25,776 nt of DNA from CALJEL01 sp041082235 (GCA_041082235.1 JBDOIG010000242.1:1-25776); one strand, 5' to 3'. Positions 8,498-16,156 are shown, counted from the first letter of the stretch. Numbers and translations are program-made. Notes: generated by a model not told the origin, from the sequence alone.

Positions 8498-8527
8498 ATT
8501 ATATCATAATACCTGAAGACTTGTCTC
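8498..8527 (-). promoter_or_regulatory. Extended -10 promoter for nfeD-slipin
   Basis: On the minus strand TG-A-TATAAT is an extended -10 with a perfect TATAAT at 8503-8498; GAGACA at 8527-8522 is a 4/6 match to a -35 with 18-bp spacing. Initiation about 7 nt on would fall at or next to the ATG at 8490, suggesting a leaderless or nearly leaderless mRNA. It overlaps the divergent rpsO promoter. Confidence 0.5.
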
Positions 8528-8549
8528 AACAATATTATTTATGTTATTC
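8521..8549 (+). promoter_or_regulatory. Candidate promoter for rpsO-pnp
   Basis: TTGTCT (8521-8526) and TATTCT (8544-8549), each 4/6 to consensus, are separated by 17 bp. A start near 8556 would leave a leader of about 50 nt containing a small CCTG/CAGG hairpin and AAAGGTGG before the ATG. No E. coli-style S15 pseudoknot can be asserted. Confidence 0.4.
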
Positions 8550-8606
8550 TTATTTACTTCAATCCTGGCCTCGTCAGGAAAAGTAAATTTGAAAGGTGGT
8601 GAAGTA

Positions 8607-8876
8607 ATGGCACTTACCAAGGAACAGAAGAAGACACTGATGGAGAGCTTTAGAATTCATGAGAAAGATACAGGTTCTCCAGAGGTTCAGGTTGCTATTC
8701 TTACTGAAAGAATCAATTATCTTACAGAACACTTCAAGATACACAGGAATGACCACCACTCAAGAAGAGGACTCCTGAAACTGGTCAGCCAGAGAAGGAA
8801 ATTACTTGATTATCTTAAAACAGTGGACAGGTCAAGATATGAAAAACTTATAGAAAGGCTTGGATTGAGAAAATAA
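8607..8876 (+). CDS. rpsO: Small ribosomal subunit protein uS15
   Basis: An 89-residue protein starting MALTKEQKKTLMESFRIHEK, with the S15 signatures DTGSPEVQVAILTERINYLTEH and HRNDHHSRRGLLKLVSQRRKLLDYL. It binds the central domain of 16S rRNA. The frame stays open upstream to 8541, but the ATG at 8607 is preceded by AAAGGTGG (8592-8599) and matches the usual S15 start and length. It is followed by pnp after 3 nt, the classic rpsO-pnp pairing. Confidence 0.97.
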   Translation: MALTKEQKKTLMESFRIHEKDTGSPEVQVAILTERINYLTEHFKIHRNDHHSRRGLLKLVSQRRKLLDYLKTVDRSRYEKLIERLGLRK

Positions 8877-8879
8877 AAA

Positions 8880-10982
8880 ATGCAGAAAGTTGAGATTGAG
8901 TTTAGAGGTAAGAAACTAAGGCTTGAGACAGGTGAGATCGCAAAACAATCAGATGGAGCAGTCCTTGTAACCTATGGTGATACAGTGGTGCTTGCCACTG
9001 TAGTTGCTGCCAAAAAACCCTCAGAGGTTTTTGATTTTATTCCCCTGACCATAGATTATCAGGAAAAGGCCTATTCCGCAGGGAAAATCCCCGGTGGTTA
9101 TTTTAAAAGAGAAGGGAAACCATCTGAAAAAGAGATACTCACCTCAAGACTTATTGACAGGCCCATAAGACCACTTCTTCCAAAGGGTTTTTTTTATGAA
9201 ACACAGGGAATAGTATCAGTCCTTTCCTACGGAGATGAGAATATTGCAGACATACTCGGGATAATAGGTATGTCCGCTTCTATAATGGTCTCCGATATCC
9301 CCTTTAATGGTCCCGTAGGTGCGGTCAGGGTTGGAAGGATAGATGGTAATTTTATAGCAAATCCAGATCTCTCAGAGATAGAAAAGACTGACCTTAACCT
9401 TGTTGTGGCAGCCACTGAGGATGCAGTTGTAATGGTTGAAGGTGGTGCCGATGAGGTATCAGAATCTGTAATACTTGATGCCCTACAGTTTGCCCATGAA
9501 GAAATAAAAAAGATCCTCCCGCTTCAGCATGAACTAAGAAGGCTTACAGGAAAGGCAAAGAGACCACTACTTGATGTGTCCATTGATGAGGAGATGAGGC
9601 AAAAGGTAAGGGAGCATGTAATAGAGAAGATGAAAGAATTTATAACTATCCCGGGCAAACAGCAGAGACAGGCTGCACTTGATATGCTTCTTGAAGAAAC
9701 CATAAAGGAACTTGCTCCTGAAGGAGGCAGGGAAAGGGAGATATCCCTTATATTCAATGAGCTGGAAAAGGACCTTGTAAGGTCAATGATATTGAATGAA
9801 GGTATTAGGGCTGACAGGAGAAGGCCTGATGAAATAAGGCCCATATATTGCAGGGTTGGCCTTCTACCAAGGGCTCATGGCTCCGCCCTTTTTGTCAGGG
9901 GTGAAACTCAGGCACTTGCAGCAGTGACCCTTGGAACCCATGAAGATGAACAGAAGATAGACAGCCTTGAAGGTGAAACCTATAAGGCATTTATGTTGCA
10001 TTATAATTTCCCACCATTCAGTGTTGGAGAGGTTAAACCCCTGAGATCTCCAGGAAGAAGAGAAATAGGTCATGGAGCACTTGCTGAGAGGGGCCTCAAA
10101 CCTGTTATACCTGCAAAGGAGGTCTTTCCTTATACAATAAGGGTCGTATCTGATATCCTTGAATCAAATGGTTCCTCATCTATGGCAACTGTTTGTGCAG
10201 GAACCCTTGCATTAATGGATGCCGGGGTACCAATAAAGGCACCCGTTGCTGGAATTGCAATGGGTCTTATATCAGAAGGTGATAAATATACAATCCTGAC
10301 AGATATCCTCGGTCTTGAAGACCACCTGGGTGATATGGACTTTAAAGTAACGGGTACCAGGGATGGAATTACTGCCTTTCAAATGGATGTTAAGATAAGT
10401 GGTGTAACAAGAGAAATACTCGCACAGGCACTTGAACAGGCAAGAAGGGGCAGATTACATATCCTTGAAAAGATGGCACAGGCTATCTCAACACCAAGAG
10501 AAACACTTGCTCCTCATGCACCCAGGATTTACACCATTCAGATAAAACAGGATAAGATAAGGGATGTAATCGGCACAGGTGGAAAGGTTATAAGAGGGAT
10601 TATTGAGCAGACAGGTGTGAAGATAGAGATAGAAGACTCAGGCCTTGTAAACATTGCCGCTACTGATGAAAACTCTGCTCAGAAGGCAATAGAAATTATT
10701 AAAGGAATTGTTGAAGAACCTGAGGTCGGTAAGATTTACCTTGGTAAGGTGAAAAGGATCGTTGATTTTGGTGCCTTTGTTGAGATACTTCCTGGTACAG
10801 AGGGTCTCCTTCACATATCTCAAATATCCTATAGAAGAATTGCAAAGGTCACGGATGTCCTTAAAGAAGGAGATGAGGTACTTGTAAAGGTTACAGAGAT
10901 TGATCCTCAGGGCAGGATTAAGCTCAGCAGGAAAGAGGCCATGAAGCAGGAAGGAGCAGAAAAAAGCCCTGCAAAGGCCTGA
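8880..10982 (+). CDS. pnp: Polyribonucleotide nucleotidyltransferase (PNPase)
   Basis: The 700-residue phosphorolytic 3'-5' exoribonuclease has the complete domain order: first RNase PH domain (about 10-140), helical linker, second RNase PH domain (about 310-535), KH domain with GTGG near 564-567, and an S1 domain starting near 617. Recognisable core segments are AGKIPGGYFKREGKPSEKE, LTSRLIDRPIRPL, NFPPFSVGE and GDMDFKVTGTRDGITAFQMD, the last carrying catalytic acidic residues. It usually acts as a trimer in RNA decay. Only 3 nt separate it from rpsO. A spacer of about 200 bp with repeat debris follows. Confidence 0.97.
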   Translation: MQKVEIEFRGKKLRLETGEIAKQSDGAVLVTYGDTVVLATVVAAKKPSEVFDFIPLTIDYQEKAYSAGKIPGGYFKREGKPSEKEILTSRLIDRPIRPLLPKGFFYETQGIVSVLSYGDENIADILGIIGMSASIMVSDIPFNGPVGAVRVGRIDGNFIANPDLSEIEKTDLNLVVAATEDAVVMVEGGADEVSESVILDALQFAHEEIKKILPLQHELRRLTGKAKRPLLDVSIDEEMRQKVREHVIEKMKEFITIPGKQQRQAALDMLLEETIKELAPEGGREREISLIFNELEKDLVRSMILNEGIRADRRRPDEIRPIYCRVGLLPRAHGSALFVRGETQALAAVTLGTHEDEQKIDSLEGETYKAFMLHYNFPPFSVGEVKPLRSPGRREIGHGALAERGLKPVIPAKEVFPYTIRVVSDILESNGSSSMATVCAGTLALMDAGVPIKAPVAGIAMGLISEGDKYTILTDILGLEDHLGDMDFKVTGTRDGITAFQMDVKISGVTREILAQALEQARRGRLHILEKMAQAISTPRETLAPHAPRIYTIQIKQDKIRDVIGTGGKVIRGIIEQTGVKIEIEDSGLVNIAATDENSAQKAIEIIKGIVEEPEVGKIYLGKVKRIVDFGAFVEILPGTEGLLHISQISYRRIAKVTDVLKEGDEVLVKVTEIDPQGRIKLSRKEAMKQEGAEKSPAKA

Positions 10983-11038
10983 CTGATTTAAATATTAATA
11001 ACACCTTGATTTAATTATCTTTTTTGAAGCATCTCCAA

Positions 11039-11115
11039 AGCCTGCCAATTTAAAAGCCAAATCTGTTAAACTATTTCATTAGCGAGCCTGTTCCGCAGGA
11101 AGCTGCGGGGTCCCC
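11039..11115. repeat. Repeat relics in the pnp-M16 spacer
   Basis: The 13 nt at 11039-11051 are the exact reverse complement of part of the left terminal repeat of the ~200-bp element at 14022. Further on, CCGCAG-GAAG-CTGCGG (11093-11108) runs into GGGGTCCCC (11107-11115), the reverse of the GGGGACCCCGC tail seen at 14080-14090. These look like degraded or truncated members of both repeat families. Confidence 0.45.
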
Positions 11116-11123
11116 TGACTGAA

Positions 11124-11151
11124 TTTTCAATTTTTCATTTTTAATTATAAA
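11124..11151 (+). promoter_or_regulatory. Weak candidate promoter for M16 protease-coaE-ribF
   Basis: TTTTCA (11124-11129) and TATAAA (11146-11151) with a 16-bp spacer precede the M16 gene, with AAAAGGAG shortly before its ATG. The region is AT-rich, so chance matches are likely. Confidence 0.3.
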
Positions 11152-11179
11152 TAGAAAAGAGATTAAAAAGGAGCCCTTT

Positions 11180-12406
11180 ATGGAATTCAGAAAAGAGTAT
11201 CTTAAAAATGGAATACCTGTTATTATGGCTCCCATGAAAGAGTTTCGCTCCGTATCAACTGGCATATGGGTGAGAACAGGTTCAAGATTTGAGTTACCTG
11301 AAGAAAATGGAATATCCCATTTCCTTGAACATATATTCTTCAAAGGTACCGAAAAACGCACTCAGAAAGATATAGCAATGGAGATAGACTCCATAGGCGG
11401 TGAGCTCAATGCCTTTACCTCAAAGGAAACCACCACCTTCTATATAAGAGTTCTTGATCAATTTCTTGAAAAAGGGATGGAGCTCCTCAGTGACATATTC
11501 CTGAATTCTACCTTTCCTGAGGAGGAGATAGAAAAAGAAAAATCAATTATAAAAGAGGAGATAAAACTTGTTGAAGATACTCCAGATGATTATATCCATG
11601 ACCTCTTTCACCAGACCATCTGGGATAATTCGGGTCTCGGTCAACCCATCCTTGGCAGACGTGAGACTATAAAGACCTTTTCAAGGGAAAAGCTTCTCAA
11701 TTACAAAAAGAAATATTATGGGACCAGGGATATAGTAATATCCTGTGCTGGTAGATTTGAACCTGAAAAACTCATAGACCTCCTCAATAGATTCCTTGGC
11801 TCAATGGACGCAGGCTCTGATCCTCCTGAGATTATAAAACCTGTCTTCCATTCAAGGAAAAATATCCATAAAAAGGACTTCTCAGAGGTGCATCTCTGTC
11901 TCGGCGTTGAAGCCTTTGAACTTTCAAGCATATACCGGTACCACATCTCCATCCTTAATGCTATACTTGGAGGTGGAGTGAGCTCAAGACTCTTTCAGGA
12001 GATAAGAGAAAAAAGAGGACTTGCCTACTCTATTTATTCCTATGTAACTGCTTTTCTTGACACAGGGGTCTGGGGTGTCTATGCAGGGACATCAAAAAAG
12101 AGATACAATGAGGTGATAGAACTTATAATGAAGGAAATGACAGGTCTTAAGGATACCATTTCAGAGGAAGAGCTGAGGAAGACAAAGGACCAGCTAAAGG
12201 GCAATATAATCCTTGGCCTTGAATCCACAGGAAATACCATGTCCCATATAGCAAGGCAGGAGATTTATTATAAAAGATATATATCCCTTGAAGAAACCAT
12301 AAAACAAATAGAAAAGATAAATCTTAATGAGATAAAAGAGATTGCTGAAAGACTTGTTTCCAGCAATAACTTTGCCATAACACTGCTGGGGCCGGTTAAG
12401 GAATGA
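11180..12406 (+). CDS. M16 family zinc metallopeptidase (pitrilysin/MPP-like)
   Basis: A 408-residue protein with the inverted zinc motif HFLEH (H47, E50, H51) and a downstream acidic cluster IIKEEI in which E127 fits the third zinc ligand, about 76 residues on. GGELNAFTSKETTTFYIRVL and the second-half motif REKRGLAYSIYSY are typical of the YmxG/processing-peptidase-like single-chain group. No signal peptide is visible, so a cytoplasmic role is likely; the substrate is unknown. AAAAGGAG precedes the ATG. Its stop overlaps the coaE start (ATGA). Homologous proteases often sit near pnp in bacteria, and here the gene follows pnp by about 200 bp. Confidence 0.93.
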   Translation: MEFRKEYLKNGIPVIMAPMKEFRSVSTGIWVRTGSRFELPEENGISHFLEHIFFKGTEKRTQKDIAMEIDSIGGELNAFTSKETTTFYIRVLDQFLEKGMELLSDIFLNSTFPEEEIEKEKSIIKEEIKLVEDTPDDYIHDLFHQTIWDNSGLGQPILGRRETIKTFSREKLLNYKKKYYGTRDIVISCAGRFEPEKLIDLLNRFLGSMDAGSDPPEIIKPVFHSRKNIHKKDFSEVHLCLGVEAFELSSIYRYHISILNAILGGGVSSRLFQEIREKRGLAYSIYSYVTAFLDTGVWGVYAGTSKKRYNEVIELIMKEMTGLKDTISEEELRKTKDQLKGNIILGLESTGNTMSHIARQEIYYKRYISLEETIKQIEKINLNEIKEIAERLVSSNNFAITLLGPVKE

Positions 12407-13038
12407 AAAATATTCTTCTTGTTGCACTTACAGGTAATTATGGCTCCGGTAAAAGCTTTGTCCTTGAGAAATTTAAAAAGATGGGTGCCCTGACAATAAA
12501 TTCTGATGAAATAGTCAGGGCCCTGTTAAAAAAAAATGAGATTAAAAAAGAGGTCAGGGAGCTCCTCGGTGAAAAGGTCTTAACCGGGGATGGGGAGCTT
12601 GATAGAAAGGCGATAAGGGATATTATATTCAAAGATGCCTATCTCAGGCTTAAACTTGAGGATATAATACATCCAGAGGTTTTTAAGGAGATTGAAAGGC
12701 TTACAGCAGAGGTTAAAGAAGATGAGGTGATAATAGTGGAGATACCTGTGCTTTTTGAAAGGGGGTATCAGAACAGATTTCATAGAATAATAACGGTTTA
12801 TGCTGATGATTTGACGATATTAAAGAGACTTGAGACAAAGGGGTTATCAAAAGAAGAGATATTCAAAAGATGGGAGGCCCAGTTCCCCTATGAAAAAAAG
12901 ATAAGGGCCTCTGATTTTGTGATTGACAATTCTGAAGGAAGAGATATTGACAAACAGATAGTTCACATATATTGCCAACTTCAGAAAGAAATTCAAAAAG
13001 GAGCGAGATATGGAGATCAAAAGACTGGAGGACATTAA
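12403..13038 (+). CDS. coaE: Dephospho-CoA kinase
   Basis: A 211-residue P-loop kinase that phosphorylates dephospho-CoA in the last step of CoA synthesis. The Walker A is GNYGSGKS (11-18), a variant of the usual TGGIGSGKS. INSDEIVR, DPEV-like HPEVFKEIE and the lid/CoA segment VEIPVLFERGYQNRFHRIITV follow. It starts in the 4-bp overlap with the M16 gene and its 3' end overlaps ribF by 29 bp, so the three genes are translationally coupled. Confidence 0.93.
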   Translation: MKNILLVALTGNYGSGKSFVLEKFKKMGALTINSDEIVRALLKKNEIKKEVRELLGEKVLTGDGELDRKAIRDIIFKDAYLRLKLEDIIHPEVFKEIERLTAEVKEDEVIIVEIPVLFERGYQNRFHRIITVYADDLTILKRLETKGLSKEEIFKRWEAQFPYEKKIRASDFVIDNSEGRDIDKQIVHIYCQLQKEIQKGARYGDQKTGGH

Positions 13039-13960
13039 AGAACCACCTGTAAGAACAGTCCTTACGATAGGTAATTTTGACGGAGTCCATATAGGACATC
13101 AAAAGATTATCAAGGAGGTGGTATCTTCAGCAAAGAGATTAAAGGGCACTTCTGTGGTCATGACCTTTGATCCCCACCCCCTGAGATACCTTCAACCTGA
13201 AAAGGAACTTTATCTCCTCACACTCTGCGATGAGAAGGCCAAGATAATTGAAAAACTCGGCGTCCAGATACTTCTCTGTGTAAAATTTGATCAATCCTTT
13301 GCAGGCCTTGAACCAGAGGAATTCATTAAAAAGATACTTGTAGATAAACTTGCTGTAAAAGAAGTAATAATAGGAAAAGACTATAGATTTGGAAAGGCCA
13401 AAAAAGGAGATGTGAATCTCCTTAAAAAGGAAGGGAAAAAATATGGCTTCAAGGTTGAGGTGGTAAATCCTGTAAAGATTAGAGGTGAAATAGTCAGCAG
13501 CAGCATAATTCGCTCACTCATAAAAAAAGGCGAGATTAAAAAGGTAACGGATTTTCTCGGCAGACCCTACAGCATTGAAGGCACGGTTGTAAGGGGCACA
13601 GGAAGGGGGTCAACTATCCTCGGGTTTCCCACTGCAAATATCCTTTCAGGAGCGGAATTGATACCAAAAGAAGGTGTATATGCGGTAAGGGTTAAGATTG
13701 AAGAGCCACTCGAAGAAAAAAAGAAAAGAGAAGACAGATTATTGAATGGTGTAATGAACATAGGAATGAATCCGACCTTCGGCAATCAGGATTTGAGCCT
13801 GGAGGTTCATATACTTGATTTTAATGAAGATATACTTCACAAATTTATAAAGGTCTACTTTGTTGAGAGGCTAAGAAATGAAAAAAAATTCGCCTCTCCG
13901 GATGCCCTGAGAAAGGCAATAAAAAAGGATATAGAAAAGGCAAGGCTCTTATTGAGATAA
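13010..13960 (+). CDS. ribF: Bifunctional riboflavin kinase / FMN adenylyltransferase
   Basis: The 316-residue enzyme makes FMN and FAD. The N-terminal nucleotidyltransferase domain has GNFDGVHIGH (21-30) and later GKDYRFGKAKKGD and the SSSIIR segment. The C-terminal flavokinase domain begins around residue 184 with GRPYSIEG and includes GFPTANI with the PTAN motif near 207-210. The ATG at 13010 has AAAAGGAG upstream at good spacing, although it lies 29 bp inside coaE. Length is normal. It ends the M16-coaE-ribF transcript, followed by a 348-bp repeat-bearing gap. Confidence 0.96.
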   Translation: MEIKRLEDIKEPPVRTVLTIGNFDGVHIGHQKIIKEVVSSAKRLKGTSVVMTFDPHPLRYLQPEKELYLLTLCDEKAKIIEKLGVQILLCVKFDQSFAGLEPEEFIKKILVDKLAVKEVIIGKDYRFGKAKKGDVNLLKKEGKKYGFKVEVVNPVKIRGEIVSSSIIRSLIKKGEIKKVTDFLGRPYSIEGTVVRGTGRGSTILGFPTANILSGAELIPKEGVYAVRVKIEEPLEEKKKREDRLLNGVMNIGMNPTFGNQDLSLEVHILDFNEDILHKFIKVYFVERLRNEKKFASPDALRKAIKKDIEKARLLLR

Positions 13961-14021
13961 GTCATCCTCCTGCTTATGACAGTAATTCTGCCGAGAGAAA
14001 TTTATAAATAAGCCTTCAATA

Positions 14022-14227
14022 AAAATTGGCAGGCTACCGAAAAGGCAATACCCCACCCCAAAAAATCTGACGATTTTTTGGGGACCCCGCCTGCGACACC
14101 TTAGTGTAATACTATGAATAAGCTTCCTATACATAGCCTACCTTCACCTTTTGGGTGAAGACCTTTTTGCTACATAATAAATAAAATTTGTCGCTTTGTA
14201 AAGACTTTGAGGCAGGCTGCCAATTTT
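14022..14227. repeat. MITE-like ~206-bp element, copy A (family 2)
   Basis: Lies in the 348-bp gap after ribF (13961-14308), which otherwise holds no gene. The ends AAAATTGGCAGGCTACC (14022-14038) and GGCAGGCTGCCAATTTT (14211-14227) are inverted repeats matching at 15 of 17 positions. The interior carries a CTTCACC/GGTGAAG hairpin (14142-14160) and ACATAATAAATAAA (14172-14185) followed by TTTGTCGCTTTGTAAAG, all shared with copy B at 23637. From CGACACC to TTGAGG the two copies are 119 and 118 nt long. A family-1 palindrome is nested near the left end. There is no coding capacity. No clear target duplication flanks this copy. Confidence 0.75.
14056..14088. repeat. Family-1 palindromic repeat nested in element A
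   Basis: CCCCAAAAAATC (14056-14067), loop TGAC, GATTTTTTGGGG (14072-14083): a perfect 12-bp stem, followed by ACCCC. It is the cleanest copy and the reference for the others: 27 of 33 positions match the copy inside the priA-like gene at 15234-15266. Element B lacks it at the equivalent position. Confidence 0.85.
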
Positions 14228-14308
14228 CTAATGGCAAATGAGGGTTATGAACTCAATTTTGCAATTAAGCCTTCTCACCAGGAAGTAGGTTTTCATGTCT
14301 TTTATTTC

Positions 14309-16156
14309 TCACAATGGATCAACATAACATCTCACATCAAGTCCCTCTTTTTTTAGACGACTCAGGATATCTTCAAAGGTCTTATTAGGTACTGCCTTTT
14401 CTATCCTCAGCAGATAGACCACCTCCTGAGCCATTGCCTTTTTCCTTTTTCTTAATCTTATCTGCCTTACTGAACTATCCTTGATGCCTCTTAACATTGT
14501 AATTACTTTATCATGGTCAATAGGTTTTCTGGAGGAGATCCTGAGTATTACGAATCTTGAATAGGGTGGCAGATTATGGAGTCTTCTCATCTTCAGCTCA
14601 GAGATAGCAAAACCTGTATAATCATGCCTTCTTATATAATCAAAGACCTTATATTCAGGCATCCTTGTCTGAATTATTATCTTTCCACCCTGCCTGATTC
14701 TGTCCGTAAGATAATAAACCTCATGAAAGAGCCTTTCAGATGCCCTGTAATCAGGTAAATTAAGAAGGATATCCGCATCAAGGAGAATCCCGAGAGCGAA
14801 ATCGTCTTTCAGGTCTGCCATTCTTGAACTGGATGATATAATAATGCCCTCTTCTGAGCCAATGGATAATGACCTTATTTTATCTTCCAAAACCTCTCTT
14901 ATCTTTTCAATACCTCCTGAACCATATTCAAGCCCTGTTCCCTTACAATAGGGACATATGGAGGGAATATTCTCAACCCTGTCACATAACCTGCATCTGA
15001 GGATTTTTTTATCCCTGTAATATACAAAGACACCACCACACTCACACCGAAGGACATTTTTGCAGTCCCTGCAGTAAATAATTGAATACCCGGTCCTTGG
15101 AAAGGATAAAAAGACCTTCTCACCTTTTTTAAGAATATTTTCTATATGTCTTAAAAGACTCTGAGGGAGTATCTCAGCTCCTGATGAAGTTTTTTTACTT
15201 ATCTTGCTGATAACTATGGAAACCTTACTCGTACGCCCAAAAATCTGACGATTCCTTGGGGATTCCATCTTTTTATCTGCCCTGTCAACTACCTTATCCT
15301 CTTTCAGGATTCTGTATTTACCAATCTTGCAATTGTAAAAGGATTCAATAGATGGATGTTCTGAAGAAAGATAAACAGGAATTTTCTCAATATAAGCCCT
15401 CCTGACTGCCACATCCCTTGCATTAAAATAAGGAACCTCCTCCTGCTTATAAGAAAAGGAACACTCGTCAATAACAATAATCCTGGATGGCTGGAAAGGT
15501 GCAAAAACAGAATTTCTCGTTCCTATAACAATGGGCTGGCAGTCATTATAAGAGGCCTTAAGAATTCTTGTGTAATTCTGCTGAAGCAGGGACCTCTTAA
15601 GCCTACTGTGATAAAGTACTGACCTCTCACCAAAAGAAAGCAACAGGCCTTTATGGACCTCCTCTGCAAGTTCCACTGTCGGTACAAGGATAATTGCTCC
15701 CCCTCTGCCATTATCTTCTAATAACCTCAGCAATCTACCTGTCCTTAAGAGATCCTCCATAATAAGGTGGGCACTGTATTGGGAAGGATGTCTCATTGTT
15801 TTTATATCCATTGTCCCTTCTATACTGAGTCTCTTTTTTTTAAACACAAAAGAAGGGACCATACTTCTGAGGACCACACCCTCTTCAGCCATATAATACC
15901 CTGACATCCATTCAAGAAGGCCTATGAGGCTATTGCTGAGTACAGGAAAATCAAAAACAATCTTCTTAACAGGAAGTGCATCTCCCTCAAAGTCCACCCC
16001 GCACCTGAGGACAATGCCTCTTAAAAAACACTTTCTTAAAGGTGCTTCCACAAGCATACCAGGCCTTATCTTATCCCTCAGCTCTTCCGGTACAGAATAG
16101 GTCAGTGCACCGAGCCTCAATGGAAAAACAATATGGCAATATGTTTTGCTATTCAT
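14309..16156 (-). CDS. priA: PriA-family primosomal protein with degenerate helicase motifs
   Basis: The 615-residue protein follows the PriA plan but is shorter than the ~730 usual. An N-terminal 3'BD-like domain (about 6-70) is followed by a helicase-like region with GTRNSVFAPF (212-221) and SYKQEEVPYFNARDVAVRRA (235-254). Eight zinc-ligand cysteines are kept (C362, C365, C371, C373, C388, C391, C401, C404). The Walker A GSGKT is absent around 130-145, the DEEH box is DECS (230-233), the GTQM motif is replaced around 439-446, and QVAGRAGR is gone (479-491). ATPase/helicase activity is therefore doubtful, as noted for actinobacterial PriA. Residues about 298-308 are encoded by a palindromic repeat. 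Primosome loading without unwinding is the likeliest role (inference). Confidence 0.85.
   Translation of the reverse strand: MNSKTYCHIVFPLRLGALTYSVPEELRDKIRPGMLVEAPLRKCFLRGIVLRCGVDFEGDALPVKKIVFDFPVLSNSLIGLLEWMSGYYMAEEGVVLRSMVPSFVFKKKRLSIEGTMDIKTMRHPSQYSAHLIMEDLLRTGRLLRLLEDNGRGGAIILVPTVELAEEVHKGLLLSFGERSVLYHSRLKRSLLQQNYTRILKASYNDCQPIVIGTRNSVFAPFQPSRIIVIDECSFSYKQEEVPYFNARDVAVRRAYIEKIPVYLSSEHPSIESFYNCKIGKYRILKEDKVVDRADKKMESPRNRQIFGRTSKVSIVISKISKKTSSGAEILPQSLLRHIENILKKGEKVFLSFPRTGYSIIYCRDCKNVLRCECGGVFVYYRDKKILRCRLCDRVENIPSICPYCKGTGLEYGSGGIEKIREVLEDKIRSLSIGSEEGIIISSSSRMADLKDDFALGILLDADILLNLPDYRASERLFHEVYYLTDRIRQGGKIIIQTRMPEYKVFDYIRRHDYTGFAISELKMRRLHNLPPYSRFVILRISSRKPIDHDKVITMLRGIKDSSVRQIRLRKRKKAMAQEVVYLLRIEKAVPNKTFEDILSRLKKEGLDVRCYVDPL
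15234..15266. repeat. Family-1 palindromic repeat inside the priA-like coding region
   Basis: Matches the 14056-14088 unit at 27 of 33 positions, including an uninterrupted AAAAATCTGACGATT core and the TTGGGGA right end. It preserves the priA reading frame and encodes ESPRNRQIFGR (residues 298-308) on the minus strand, in a stretch between helicase subdomain 1 and the region before the zinc cluster. Upstream GTAC is also shared with the 7156 copy. Confidence 0.8.

Noticed and set aside
12403..13038. Possible frameshift at the coaE/ribF junction
   Set aside because: Both proteins are complete with normal lengths and motifs; the 29-bp overlap has a proper ribF ribosome-binding site, so no error is needed.
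13961..14021. Terminator after ribF formed by GTCAT and ATGAC
   Set aside because: Only a 5-bp stem with a 9-nt loop and no T-tract.
15700..15800. Frameshift or sequencing error removing the PriA Walker A
   Set aside because: The reading frame is continuous, flanking text aligns on both sides with about the right spacing, and motifs II, V and VI are independently degenerate.
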